Shown here: positions 33,464 through 46,424 of the stretch, in pieces | Layout of the letters: each line of letters opens with the position of its first letter | Position numbering within the stretch: the first letter of the stretch is position 1 | Source: Algihabitans albus | GTDB taxonomy: Bacteria > Pseudomonadota > Alphaproteobacteria > Kiloniellales > DSM-21159 | Reading direction: 5' to 3' | DNA: 64,000 nucleotides | NCBI RefSeq assembly: GCF_003572205.1 | Contig: NZ_QXNY01000004.1 | Span: 62,548-126,547, forward strand | Program-made: the position numbers and the translations under genes | Notes under the pieces: generated by a model | Seen by the model: the letters and a program-made list of their open reading frames with translations, nothing else | The model's database searches: none | What the model was told of the DNA's origin: nothing

Positions 33464-33586
33464 CGCGAGCTGCTCCCGGACGTGATTTTTTTCACTTCTG
33501 ATTTAATTTACGACCACCTGAAAGCTCCGGATCACCCAAAAATCTGATTCCAACAAAAGAGAGAGCTAGCACTCACACAGAAACTA

Positions 33587-33623
33587 TGAGTACTTATAAG
33601 GAAACCCCATTAGTACTTATGAG
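33587..33623. promoter_or_regulatory. Paired AGTACT operator-like sites upstream of the MFS gene
   Basis: Two copies of an AGTACTTAT(A/G)AG sequence, with AGTACT cores at 33589-33594 and 33612-33617, lie 23 bp apart in an AT-rich 217-bp divergent region between rpoH and the MFS transporter. Each core is palindromic. Two sites about two helical turns apart fit a cooperative dimeric regulator. Which of the two genes is controlled is unknown. Confidence 0.45.
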
Positions 33624-33680
33624 TTGAAGATTTACCGGACTGCTTGATACGCCAGACTCGGCAGCCGATTCAGACTCTTC

Positions 33681-34886
33681 ATGCCAATTGCGATCCCCCT
33701 CCGGCTAACCGTTCTGACCTGCGCCGCACTGGTGCTGGCAATGCTCGGAAACGCGACTTTTCCCGCATTGATTCCTCTTTTTCAGGACTCCTGGGATCTG
33801 TCGGCAAGCCAAGCCGGTTGGGTCAGCGGAGTCTATTACGCCGGTTACGCCGCAGCCGTTCCGGTCTTGGTCGGACGTACCGACCGGATCGACGCGCGCC
33901 GAATTTTCATCGCGGCCAATCTGCTGGGCGCAGTGACAACGCTCGGCTTCGCTCTCTTTGCAAACAGCTTCTGGACCGCCTTGCCCTGGCGGTTCCTGGC
34001 GGGTGCGGCTTTGGCCGGCAGCTACATGGTGGGCGCCCGCATCCTGGCCGATCGCATCGAGGGACCGCAGCAGTCGCGAGCGATCGCCTGGTACACTGCC
34101 CATTTCGCCGTTGGCGTCGGCCTCTCCGTTCTTGCCGCCGGCGAGCTGGCCAGCCGCTTTGGCTGGCAGTCCGCTTTCTTCTTCGCTGCCGCCGGTAGCG
34201 TCGCCGCTGCACTGATCGTGTGGCTCGGCAGCGAAGCGCGACCGCCCCAGGGAAGTGGAGGCCCGGCCACCGCAATGCGCTGGGTTTCGGCGCTGAAGAA
34301 CCGTGCCGCCATGGGCTATACGCTGGGCTACACCTGTCATATCTGGGAGCTGTTCGGCTGGCGCGCCTGGCTGGTCGCTTTTCTAGTAACAGCGCCGGCC
34401 TTGGGAGGTCTCGCCCAAGCCGAGGCGACGCGTCTGGCGACGGTGGCCCTGATCATCGGTCTGCCGGCCTCGGTACTGGGTAACGAGCTCTCAATCCGCT
34501 TCGGGCGCCGCCGCGTGCTTACTGTCGTGATGGCAAGCTCGGCGGTCTGTACTCTGGCATTCGGCTTGACCGCCGATGGCCCGAGCTGGCTCCTGCTCGC
34601 CTTACTCTTCGTTGTCGGCGTGATGGTCATGGGAGATTCCGGTTCCTTGACCGCCGGTGCCGTCGGCGCTTCGGATCCCGAGCACCGTGGCGCGCTGATG
34701 GCGATCCATACTCTCTTCGGGTTTGGCGCAGGATTTGTCGCGCCACTCGCCGTCGGCATCGTCCTGGACGCTGCGGGAGGCATGGAAGAGCCGCGCGCCT
34801 GGGCCTGGGCTTTCGCCCTGCTGGCGTTCGGTGCGGCGCTGGGGCCTTGGGCCTTGAGACTCGGTCATACCACCCGTTCGCTCTGA
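33681..34886 (+). CDS. Major facilitator superfamily transporter
   Basis: The 401-residue protein has about 12 hydrophobic segments. The N-terminal half shows WVSGVYYAGYAAAVPVLVG, then TDRIDARRIFIAANLLGA, matching the cytoplasmic loop 2-3 signature of MFS proteins. A central polar loop (SEARPPQGSGG) separates the halves. The second half ends with AHTLFGFG-type segments (MAIHTLFGFGAGFVAPLAVG). The substrate is not evident. Paired AGTACT sites upstream suggest regulated expression. Confidence 0.87.
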   Translation: MPIAIPLRLTVLTCAALVLAMLGNATFPALIPLFQDSWDLSASQAGWVSGVYYAGYAAAVPVLVGRTDRIDARRIFIAANLLGAVTTLGFALFANSFWTALPWRFLAGAALAGSYMVGARILADRIEGPQQSRAIAWYTAHFAVGVGLSVLAAGELASRFGWQSAFFFAAAGSVAAALIVWLGSEARPPQGSGGPATAMRWVSALKNRAAMGYTLGYTCHIWELFGWRAWLVAFLVTAPALGGLAQAEATRLATVALIIGLPASVLGNELSIRFGRRRVLTVVMASSAVCTLAFGLTADGPSWLLLALLFVVGVMVMGDSGSLTAGAVGASDPEHRGALMAIHTLFGFGAGFVAPLAVGIVLDAAGGMEEPRAWAWAFALLAFGAALGPWALRLGHTTRSL

Positions 34887-34927
34887 GGGCGGTCCCCAGG
34901 CCAGCCGTCCGCACGCCGCCTTTTCGC

Positions 34928-35908
34928 CTAGCCGCGCGCCCGTGGGTGAGCGCGATCATAGATATCCAGCAAACGTGCCCCATCGACGGCGGTATAGCGC
35001 TGGGTGGTGGAGAGACTGGCATGGCCCAGCAGCTCTTGAATGGACCGCAGATCGCCTCCGGCCCCGAGCAAATGCGTGGCGAAGGAGTGACGAAGGGCAT
35101 GCGGAGTTGCCGTCTCAGGCAGGTCGAGCAGACTGCGCAGGCGTTGCAGTGAGAGCTGGACCTGCCGGGCGGACAGGGGCTTGCCCCGTTGCGAGCGGAA
35201 CAGCGGTCCCTCGGCCGGCAAAGCGTGCGGACAGGCGGTCCGATAGGCGGCGATGGCTTCGGGGATCGCCGGCAACAGCGGCAGGATGCGCTCCTTTCGT
35301 CCCTTTCCGAGGACACGCAAGGTCGCTTGTCCCATGGCCGGAGCATCACCGGCACGCAGAGCCAGCGCTTCACCGATGCGCAAGCCGGCGCCGTAGAGCA
35401 GCAGCAGGATCGCCGTGTCCCGCAAACCCTGCCAATCCTGCGCGTAGAGCTCGCCGACCGACTCGACCGTCGCCCGCGCCTCGGCCTCGGTCAGCGCCTT
35501 GGGGAGAGTCCGCGGCAGCTTCGGCCCGCGCAGATTGGCGATGGCGCTGTTGTCGAGCCGGCCGGTCCGCCCGCCCCATCGATAGAAACTGCGCAAGGCG
35601 GCGAGAGCCCGGGCGGTCGAACTGCGGGCCAGCCCGTCCAGGGTCCGCCGCGCCAGCCAGGCCCGGAAGTCCGCCTGCCGAAGGCTGCGCAGATCCTCCA
35701 GCCGCGGCCGCTGTCCCAGATGATCCGTGAGGAAGGTCAGAAAATCGAGAAGATCGGTGTCATAGGCCGTGCAGGTGTGCGATGAAGCGCGCTTCTCGTC
35801 AGCCAGCCATCTACGCCAGTCCTGAAGGGCGGCCTCCACTCCCGCGTCGCCGGGAAAGCCGATCAGGCCGGCCCCCCCTTTGTCGGTTACTCGGGCAGAT
35901 CGAGCCAT
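34928..35908 (-). CDS. xerC: Tyrosine recombinase XerC
   Basis: The 326-residue protein has an N-terminal SAM-like core-binding domain and a catalytic domain. The catalytic residues are Arg in LLYGAGLRIGEAL, Lys in LGKGRKERILPLL, HxxR in TPHALRHSFATHLL, His in ELLGHASLSTTQ, and Tyr in QRYTAVD. With XerD it resolves chromosome dimers at dif. It follows the DUF484 gene with a 22-bp overlap, the same order as in many proteobacteria, and the C-terminus is complete. Confidence 0.92.
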   Translation of the reverse strand: MARSARVTDKGGAGLIGFPGDAGVEAALQDWRRWLADEKRASSHTCTAYDTDLLDFLTFLTDHLGQRPRLEDLRSLRQADFRAWLARRTLDGLARSSTARALAALRSFYRWGGRTGRLDNSAIANLRGPKLPRTLPKALTEAEARATVESVGELYAQDWQGLRDTAILLLLYGAGLRIGEALALRAGDAPAMGQATLRVLGKGRKERILPLLPAIPEAIAAYRTACPHALPAEGPLFRSQRGKPLSARQVQLSLQRLRSLLDLPETATPHALRHSFATHLLGAGGDLRSIQELLGHASLSTTQRYTAVDGARLLDIYDRAHPRARG

Positions 35909-36654
35909 GCACGGACCAGATGCTCGACCGCCTGACCGAGAAAGCCAAGCAGTTCCGTGCCCTGACCTTCCTCGAAATGCCCAGGATCGCGGCTGCCCAG
36001 TCCAATCAGAGCCGGCGGCGTTGTCGGACCGATATTGAGACGAACCAAGGCCGACGAACGCACCAGACCGGCCGCCGTCGGAAAGACACCCGCATCCCCC
36101 GGCGTATCGCCGATCAGGCGCACGCGCTTGCTCGGGCCGAGCAAGGCCTCGACCGTGCCGGCCTCTAGCCGATAGACGCCAACTGGGCGCTTCGGCGGAC
36201 TGAGCGCCATCTCGGAGGGTTCGACACAGAGCGAGACCACGTCTACGTCGAGCGCCAGCGTCAGGTCCGTGGTCAGAGTTTCAATCAGATGCTCGAAAGA
36301 GCGAGCGGCCAACAGTCCAAGCAGACCGCGGTGAAGCCGCTGTTGGGCGAGGGCGTTGGCACGGCTCAACGATACCAGCTCATCGCGGGTCTCAAGCGCC
36401 TGCGCCACCTCACGCCGCAGGCGCTCGACCATGGCCTGCTGGAAATCCAGCACCCCATCTCCGGTTGCGCGCACCGGCGTCACCATGGCATCGAGCAGTT
36501 CGGGGTGACGTTTCAGGAAATCGGGGTGACGGCGCAGATAGGCTGCTACCTCGCCCGCGCCGAGCGTGCGGCGCGGTGCATTCTCGAGTCCCTCGGTCAC
36601 CGAGCGCTCAGGGCGCTCCGGACTGTCAGGCGCTGCGTCGCGCCGGTTCGCCAT
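35887..36654 (-). CDS. DUF484 family protein
   Basis: The 255-residue protein has the DUF484 outline: an N-terminal [20 protein letters not shown], a coiled-coil with [17 protein letters not shown], and a C-terminal GAF-like domain ending [12 protein letters not shown]. The family is adjacent to xerC in many genomes, but its exact role is unclear. The ATG at 36654 is preferred to 36660 for spacing to GAGG. Its 5' end overlaps the 3' end of the aldolase gene by about 29 bp. Confidence 0.87.
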   Translation of the reverse strand: MANRRDAAPDSPERPERSVTEGLENAPRRTLGAGEVAAYLRRHPDFLKRHPELLDAMVTPVRATGDGVLDFQQAMVERLRREVAQALETRDELVSLSRANALAQQRLHRGLLGLLAARSFEHLIETLTTDLTLALDVDVVSLCVEPSEMALSPPKRPVGVYRLEAGTVEALLGPSKRVRLIGDTPGDAGVFPTAAGLVRSSALVRLNIGPTTPPALIGLGSRDPGHFEEGQGTELLGFLGQAVEHLVRAWLDLPE

Positions 36655-37324
36655 GGCCATCCTCGTCGCTCAGAATCGTTTGACCCGTCTTGGCCCAGTC
36701 GGCCAGGAACGCCTCCAGGCCCTTGTCGGTCAGCGGGTGCTTATAGAGACCTCGCAAAACCGCGGGCGGGAGCGTCGCCACGTCGGCGCCGAGTTTCGCC
36801 GCCTCGATGACATGCGCCGGCCCGCGCACGCTGGCGACCAGCACCTCGGTCTGGATCTGCGGATAAGCTGCGTAGATCTCGACGATCTCGGCGATCAGTT
36901 CCATGCCGTCCGCACCGATGTCGTCGAGCCGGCCCACGAAGGGCGAGATAAAGCTCGCGCCGGCCTTGGCGGCCAAGATCGCCTGTCCCGCCGAGAAACA
37001 GAGGGTAACGTTAACCTTGGTTCCCTCGTCGCTCAGTACCTTGCAGGTCTTGAGACCGTCGGGCGTCAGCGGAACCTTGACGCACACGTTCGGGGCCAAG
37101 GCCGCCAGCTTGCGCCCCTCGGCCAACATGGTCGCATGATCGGTAGCCGTCACCTCGGCGGAAACAGGACCGGGCACGATCTCGCAAATCTCCTGGACCA
37201 CTTCCAGGAAGCGCCGTCCGGTCTTCGCAATCAGCGACGGGTTGGTGGTGATGCCGTCGACCAGCCCGGTGGCGGCAAGATCGCGGATCTCGGCGACATC
37301 TGCAGTATCGATGAAGAACTTCAT
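36626..37324 (-). CDS. fsa: Fructose-6-phosphate aldolase / transaldolase-like
   Basis: The 232-residue TIM barrel starts [16 protein letters not shown] and contains [14 protein letters not shown], the catalytic Lys in [26 protein letters not shown], and [19 protein letters not shown]. These are typical of the short MipB/TalC transaldolase subfamily, which includes Fsa. It would either transfer dihydroxyacetone or cleave fructose-6-phosphate. It is the first gene of the fsa-DUF484-xerC group and is divergent from priA, with the 162-bp gap 37325-37486 between them. Confidence 0.9.
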   Translation of the reverse strand: MKFFIDTADVAEIRDLAATGLVDGITTNPSLIAKTGRRFLEVVQEICEIVPGPVSAEVTATDHATMLAEGRKLAALAPNVCVKVPLTPDGLKTCKVLSDEGTKVNVTLCFSAGQAILAAKAGASFISPFVGRLDDIGADGMELIAEIVEIYAAYPQIQTEVLVASVRGPAHVIEAAKLGADVATLPPAVLRGLYKHPLTDKGLEAFLADWAKTGQTILSDEDGHGEPARRSA

Positions 37325-37486
37325 GTCGGCGGTCTTTCTCGTCCTTGTATCCAGCCCCCTCTTGCAGGATATCTGCTGTCGCGGGGGCGCTTGCGCCGGA
37401 GATAGACCCGCCCCAGGGGGTCCGTCCAGAGCTGCCCCACCCAGTAGACTCGAAGGGACTCCGATCGGATGGCTAGAGTCTAGCTT

Positions 37487-39760
37487 ATGGCTGAGCGTCG
37501 CGCCACCAGCGCCCCCATCTCAGAGCGAGAAGACCCCGCAGATCGACCGGCCGGACTCGGGGACCCGGCTCAACCTCGGCGGTTGCGCGTCCTCTTGCCG
37601 CTGCCCCTAAGCGGGGCCTTCAGCTACAGCGTTCCGCCAGGGTTGGAGCTTTCGCCCGGCGACATCGTAACCGTTCCGCTGGGCCGGCGTGACGTGGTGG
37701 GCGTGGCCTGGGACAGCGCCCCGGAGGAGGACGGCGTGCCGGTGGGGAAACTCAAACCGGTCGTGGCGCGACTGGACCTTCCGCCACTGCCCGACGCCCA
37801 TCGCCGCTTCATAGACTGGGTTGCCGGCTACAGCCTTGCGCCACCCGGCGCGGTGCTGCGTATGAGCCTCTCGTCACCGGGCGCTTTGACACCACCAAAA
37901 CCGGTGCGGCGCGTCCTCCACTCCGGCCGGCCTCCTCTCGATTGCCTCAAGCTCACGCCGGCGCGTCGCCGCGCCTTGGCCGCGGCGGAAGACGGTTTCG
38001 CCCGCAGCCAAGCAGAGCTGGCACGTACCGCGGGCGTCGGAGTCGGCGTGGTCAAGGGCTTGATCGAAGCCGGAGCGTTGGACGAGGTCGAGATCGTCCC
38101 CCGCCTCGGGATCGGCGAGCCGAACTGGCAGCACCAGGGTCCGGCGCTTTCGCCCGATCAAGCATCGGCCGCCGCCGACCTCAGGGCGAAAGTCGACAGC
38201 GGCTTCTCCGTAACGCTGCTCGACGGCGTGACCGGCTCAGGCAAGACAGAGGTCTACTTCGAGGCCGTGGCGGCAGCGCTTGCGGCGCAGCGACAGGTTC
38301 TGGTTCTGCTGCCTGAAATCGCCCTTTCGGCCCAGTGGCTGGAGCGCTTCGCGGCACGCTTCGGCACGCCACCGGTCGCATGGCACAGCGATCTCAAGAG
38401 CAGCGCGCGACAACTGACCTGGCGGGCCGTCGCGGACGGCCGGGCGAGAGTGGTGGTCGGCGCGCGCTCCGCGCTCTTCTTGCCCTATCCCGAGCTCGGC
38501 CTGATCGTGGTCGACGAGGAACATGAAGCCGCCTTCAAGCAAGAAGACGGAGTGATCTACCACGCGCGAGACATGGCGGTGGTGCGCGCCCATCTGGGCG
38601 ATTTTCCCATCGTGCTCGCCTCCGCCACGCCGTCCCTGGAGTCCCTCGTCAACGTTCAGACCGACAAGTATTCCGAACTGCGCCTGCCCAACCGCCATGG
38701 CGGCGCCGAATTGCCGCAGGTGGAGTTGATCGACCTACGGCGCGATCCTCCCAGGCGCGACCCGGAGATCGGCACGTCCTGGCTGTCGCCGCCATTGTTG
38801 CAGGCGTTGGAGGAGACCTTGCAGTCCGGGGCGCAGGCCCTGCTCTACCTCAACCGTCGCGGCTATGCGCCGCTCACTCTCTGTCGCGCTTGCGGCCATC
38901 GCTTCGAGTGCCCGAGCTGTTCGGCTTGGCTGGTGGAGCATCGTTTTCTCGGACGCCTGGTCTGCCACCATTGCGGTTACGGCATGCGCGTGCCCGAGGC
39001 GTGTCCGGCCTGTGGCGAGGTCGAGGCTCTGACCCCGATCGGTCCCGGCGTCGAGCGCCTGGCGGAGGAAGTCTCTGCCCGCTTTCCGGCCGCCCGGACC
39101 CAGATCATGTCATCGGACAGCCTGCAGGGACCGGCCGACGCCGCCGAACTGATCCGGCGAATCCAGGCCCACGAACTGGATATCGTGATCGGCACTCAAC
39201 TGGCGGCGAAGGGACATCACTTCCCGCTGCTGACTTTGGTCGGTGTGATCGACGCCGACCTGGGCCTGAAGGGCGGCGATCTGCGCGCCGGCGAGCGCAC
39301 TTACCATCTGCTGCACCAGGTTGCCGGACGCGCGGGACGGGCCGAGCGACCGGGCCGGGTGCTGATCCAGACCTACGACCCGGACCACCCGGTCATGCAG
39401 GCGCTGGTCGAGGGAGATCGCGACCGCTTCCTGGCGCTGGAGGCCGAGCAGCGCCAGATCGGCGGCTGGCCGCCGTTCGGACGTCTCGCCGCCTTGATCC
39501 TCTCCGCGCCTGATCCCGACGTGGTCGACCAGGCGGCGCGACTGGTCGCCCGCTCCGCGCCCACCCTTCCCGGCCTGCGCGTGCTCGGTCCCGCGGAGGC
39601 ACCGTTGGCGGTTCTGCGCGGGCGTCATCGCCGCCGTTTTTTGATCAAGGCCCGGCGCGACCTGCCGCTACAGAGACTCCTGCGCCGGTGGCTGACCGGG
39701 CTGGACCTTCCGAACTCCGTGCGTCTCGCGACGGACATCGATCCCTACAGCTTCTGGTGA
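37487..39760 (+). CDS. priA: Primosomal protein N' (replication restart helicase)
   Basis: The 757-residue protein has the PriA N-terminal DNA-binding domain with [22 protein letters not shown]-type superfamily 2 helicase follows, with Walker [14 protein letters not shown] and Walker [13 protein letters not shown] paired CxxC zinc region ([18 protein letters not shown], then CHHCGY and CPACG) interrupts the helicase, followed by [18 protein letters not shown] and [19 protein letters not shown]. It reloads the replicative helicase at stalled forks. Confidence 0.95.
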   Translation: MAERRATSAPISEREDPADRPAGLGDPAQPRRLRVLLPLPLSGAFSYSVPPGLELSPGDIVTVPLGRRDVVGVAWDSAPEEDGVPVGKLKPVVARLDLPPLPDAHRRFIDWVAGYSLAPPGAVLRMSLSSPGALTPPKPVRRVLHSGRPPLDCLKLTPARRRALAAAEDGFARSQAELARTAGVGVGVVKGLIEAGALDEVEIVPRLGIGEPNWQHQGPALSPDQASAAADLRAKVDSGFSVTLLDGVTGSGKTEVYFEAVAAALAAQRQVLVLLPEIALSAQWLERFAARFGTPPVAWHSDLKSSARQLTWRAVADGRARVVVGARSALFLPYPELGLIVVDEEHEAAFKQEDGVIYHARDMAVVRAHLGDFPIVLASATPSLESLVNVQTDKYSELRLPNRHGGAELPQVELIDLRRDPPRRDPEIGTSWLSPPLLQALEETLQSGAQALLYLNRRGYAPLTLCRACGHRFECPSCSAWLVEHRFLGRLVCHHCGYGMRVPEACPACGEVEALTPIGPGVERLAEEVSARFPAARTQIMSSDSLQGPADAAELIRRIQAHELDIVIGTQLAAKGHHFPLLTLVGVIDADLGLKGGDLRAGERTYHLLHQVAGRAGRAERPGRVLIQTYDPDHPVMQALVEGDRDRFLALEAEQRQIGGWPPFGRLAALILSAPDPDVVDQAARLVARSAPTLPGLRVLGPAEAPLAVLRGRHRRRFLIKARRDLPLQRLLRRWLTGLDLPNSVRLATDIDPYSFW

Positions 39761-40110
39761 CATCGAGGCAGGGCCGGCAAATCTACCTGAAAACTTTGTG
39801 TAGCGCGCCTGGTCCGAGGGCGGACTGTGCACTGCAAAAACCGCTCCCGACTCGGCTTGCACCCCACCATGGGCCTGTGATACCTACCCCTCGCTTTCGC
39901 TGCGGGGATCTCCTCGCGCAATGGCAGCACATAGCTTCTGCGGCGCGGTTCCTTCAGGCTGTTCAATCAGATGCGGAGTGACCTGCGCGGTTCCAGCGAG
40001 CATGGGTTCGGGGTGGCGCTCTCCGGCGCGAAACCAAGGGGAAAGCAGGCGTAACCCTGCGCTGGAACCTTGGACCTCCGTTGAAGTCTTTATTTAGGGA
40101 GCCGACGGGC
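39761..40110. other. Intergenic region between priA and the atp operon
   Basis: The 350-bp stretch has no convincing coding frame; the frames present are short and arginine-rich and lack a ribosome binding site. It must contain the atp promoter, but no near-consensus -35/-10 pair stands out. A possible TTGCAC around 39856 is not matched by a good -10. No clear terminator for priA was found. Confidence 0.5.
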
Positions 40111-40670
40111 TTGGCAGGCACAGATGAAACCGTAGGCGGCTTGGCTGGGCGCTATGCCCTTGCGCTCTACGAACTGGCCGATCAGAACAAGCAACTCGAC
40201 GCGGTTGCCAGCGACCTGACCAGCCTGCAGTCGTTGATCGCCGAGAGCGGCGATCTGCGGAGCCTGATCCGCAGCCCGGTCTACGGGCGCGATCAGCAAG
40301 CCGAGGCGATTGCCGCAATCTTGGAACGAGCTGGCGCCAGCGATCTGGTTCGCCGTTTCGTCGGTGTGGTTGCCGAGAACGGCCGCCTGTTTGCGCTGCC
40401 GCGCATGATCCAGGGTTTTATCGCCGAGTTGCGTCGCCGCCGCGGCGAAGTGACGGCGAAGGTTATCTCCGCGCGCGCGCTCTCCGAGACGCAGCGCAAC
40501 GCGCTCGCCGAGACGCTGCAGAAGAAGATCGGCGGCAAGGTAGAAATCGACACACAGATAGACCCCTCGCTGCTCGGCGGCCTGATCGTTCAGGTCGGCA
40601 GCCGCATGGTGGACGGGTCCCTGAAGAGTAAGCTCGAACGACTTAAGTTCGCGATGAAAGGGGTTGGCTG

Positions 40671-40671
<1 letters not shown>
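40111..40671 (+). CDS. atpH: ATP synthase F1, delta subunit
   Basis: The 186-residue delta subunit has the family start [19 protein letters not shown] and the C-terminal [18 protein letters not shown]. It links F1 to the peripheral stalk. The TTG at 40111 is chosen because AGGGAG lies 9 bases upstream and the protein then begins where alphaproteobacterial homologues do; a TTG at 40081 would add 10 residues. It starts the atpHAGDC operon, and its stop overlaps the atpA start (TGATG). Confidence 0.92.
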
Positions 40672-42206
<1,535 letters not shown>

Positions 42207-42266
42207 GCCGGCGGCGGCGCCTGAGCGGCAGCGCCAAGAGAGTGGATCAGAGACGAAGCGGACCCG

Positions 42267-44674
<2,408 letters not shown>

Positions 44675-44806
44675 AGCCGGATCAGCCCAACCCCGATCGC
44701 TTGAGCGATCGGAGGTGGATCGTGACACCGCCTCTCATCGCTATGTCGGAGCAGACCGTGAATTTGCTCCAGGGGCTCACGAAACGACAGGTAGGGAGCG
44801 CACTTC

Positions 44807-45223
44807 ATGGCGGCCGAACAGGTGGAATTCGAGCTGGTCTCTCCGGAGAAGCTTCTGCTGTCCGAGAAGGTCGAGATGGTGGTCGTGCCCGGTGCGGAGG
44901 GCGACTTTGGCGTGCTACCACGCCACGCACCGCTGATCTCCTCCCTCCGGACCGGTGTGATCTCGGTCTACCGTCAGAATCGCCGTGATATCAGTGAGCG
45001 AATCTTTGTCGACGGTGGCTTCGCCGAGGTGACCCCGGAACGCTGCACGGTCCTGGCTGAACAAGCCGTCCCGGTTGGTGAAATCGATCGGAGCGCAACC
45101 GAGCAGCAGCTCAAGGATGCCCGTGAAGACCTGTCGGATGCGGCTTCGGACGCGGAACGCCAAGCCCTGGAACGTCGAATCACCCGCTACGAGGGTATGC
45201 TGCAGGCTTTCGATTCTGCCTGA
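44807..45223 (+). CDS. atpC: ATP synthase F1, epsilon subunit
   Basis: The 138-residue protein has the beta-sandwich domain with EFELVSPEKLLLSEKVEMV, VPGAEGDFGVLPRHAPL and FVDGGFAEVTPERCTVLAE, then a short helical C-terminal domain. It regulates and couples F1. The ATG at 44807 is not preceded by a strong ribosome binding site; GGTAGGGAG lies about 9 bases upstream. A 132-bp spacer separates it from atpD. It is the last gene of the operon and is followed by an intrinsic terminator. Confidence 0.95.
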   Translation: MAAEQVEFELVSPEKLLLSEKVEMVVVPGAEGDFGVLPRHAPLISSLRTGVISVYRQNRRDISERIFVDGGFAEVTPERCTVLAEQAVPVGEIDRSATEQQLKDAREDLSDAASDAERQALERRITRYEGMLQAFDSA

Positions 45224-45246
45224 CCGACAGCTTCCATTCGGGGCAT

Positions 45247-45275
45247 TGCGGGCGACCACAAAGTCGCCCGCATTT
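45247..45275 (+). terminator. Rho-independent terminator of the atp operon
   Basis: A 10-bp GC-rich stem (TGCGGGCGAC paired with GTCGCCCGCA, loop CACAAA) lies 24 bases after the atpC stop and is followed by TTTC. The T-tract is short but the stem is strong and well placed. Confidence 0.75.
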
Positions 45276-45478
45276 CATGTAAGCGCTTGTGTCTCTTATG
45301 TGATTCGGCGATTTTACGCGCATCTAAACGTATAAACCTTGCAGCCGGATAACACGCTACCAAAATGAGGGCCGTGTGCTGCCGTTCTCGCTATACGGCA
45401 GTCGCATCAAAAACGAACGCCAGGCTCAGCACCGGGCATTCTTGACGCACGCAGCTGAAGCAGAGGGCACGAAGGGAT

Positions 45479-46312
45479 ATGTCAGCCAAGCACTGGACGC
45501 TCGACGACGTGCAGTGGGACCGCTTTGACCCAAGCAAGGTCGACGCGGACACGGTAAAGGTCGTCAAGGCCGCCAGCCTGGTCGAATACAATGGCGGCGA
45601 TTACGCCACCTATCTGTGCAACGTGTTCCCGGAGGACAGCGAGTTCTGCGCGGAGGCGCAGCGCTGGGCGCGCGAAGAGGTTCAGCACGGCGAAGCACTC
45701 GGCAGGTGGGCGCAACTCGCGGATCCCGATTTCGATTTCGACGAGGCTTTCGCGCGCTTTCTCGACGGCTTCCGCCTGCCGATGGAGGCTACCGAGTCGG
45801 TGCGCGGCTCGCGCTGCGGCGAGCTGGTCGCCCGCTGCATCGTCGAAGTCGGGACCTCCAGCTTTTACGGCTCAATCGCCGACGTAACCGAAGAGCCGCT
45901 TCTCCAGGATATCTGCAGGCGCATCGCGGCCGACGAGCTGCGCCACTACAAGCTCTTCTACTCCTTCTTGCGCCGCTACCTGGAGGCGGAGAACATCGGC
46001 AGGTCGAAGCGTTTCCTGATCGCGCTGAGCCGCATGCACGAGACGGAGGACGACGAACTGGCCTGCGCCTTCTGGGCCGCGAACTCGGAAGCCGGAGAGC
46101 CTTACGACCTGCGCAAATGGTCCAACGCCTACATGGGCCGCGCCTACGGCTACTACCGGTTACCGCGAGTCGAAATGGCCACCGCGATGACCTGGAAGGC
46201 GGCCGGTCTGAATCCTCAAAGCCGCGCCGTCTCCTGGTTCGCAGGGCTGGCCTATCGTATCATGCAGCACCGTCACCGGCGTCTGATGCGCAGCGGAGCT
46301 CTCGCCGCCTAG
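45479..46312 (+). CDS. Ferritin-like di-iron protein
   Basis: The 277-residue all-helical protein contains the paired motifs expected of a ferritin-like di-iron site: WAREEVQHGEALGRW (an E-x-x-H pair at about residues 65-68) and RRIAADELRHYKLFYSF (a second E-x-x-H pair). Related acyl-ACP desaturase-like and rubrerythrin-like proteins use this fold for oxygen chemistry or iron handling. I cannot name the substrate. It follows the atp operon with a separate promoter region and is convergent with the 720-residue gene. Confidence 0.75.
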   Translation: MSAKHWTLDDVQWDRFDPSKVDADTVKVVKAASLVEYNGGDYATYLCNVFPEDSEFCAEAQRWAREEVQHGEALGRWAQLADPDFDFDEAFARFLDGFRLPMEATESVRGSRCGELVARCIVEVGTSSFYGSIADVTEEPLLQDICRRIAADELRHYKLFYSFLRRYLEAENIGRSKRFLIALSRMHETEDDELACAFWAANSEAGEPYDLRKWSNAYMGRAYGYYRLPRVEMATAMTWKAAGLNPQSRAVSWFAGLAYRIMQHRHRRLMRSGALAA

Positions 46313-46361
46313 AGCGAATTGCGAGTGCATGGAATGGCTGAAAGACTCGACCGAGCGTCGT

Positions 46362-46381
46362 CGAGTCGCGCTCGCGACTCG
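46362..46381. terminator. Palindromic hairpin between convergent genes, terminator-like
   Basis: A 20-base perfect palindrome with 9-bp arms (CGAGTCGCG and CGCGACTCG) lies between the ferritin-like stop at 46312 and the 46425 stop of the opposite gene. An overlapping alternative hairpin (GACTCGA with TCGAGTC) starts at about 46344. Neither has a T-run, but the location fits bidirectional termination. Confidence 0.5.
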
Positions 46382-46424
46382 GACCTAGGCCAGATCAATC
46401 CGATCACGATCGGCCCTGGCCCTT

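Noticed and set aside
39688-39981. Possible small gene between priA and atpH
   Set aside because: It begins inside priA, has no ribosome binding site, and its composition is not coding-like.
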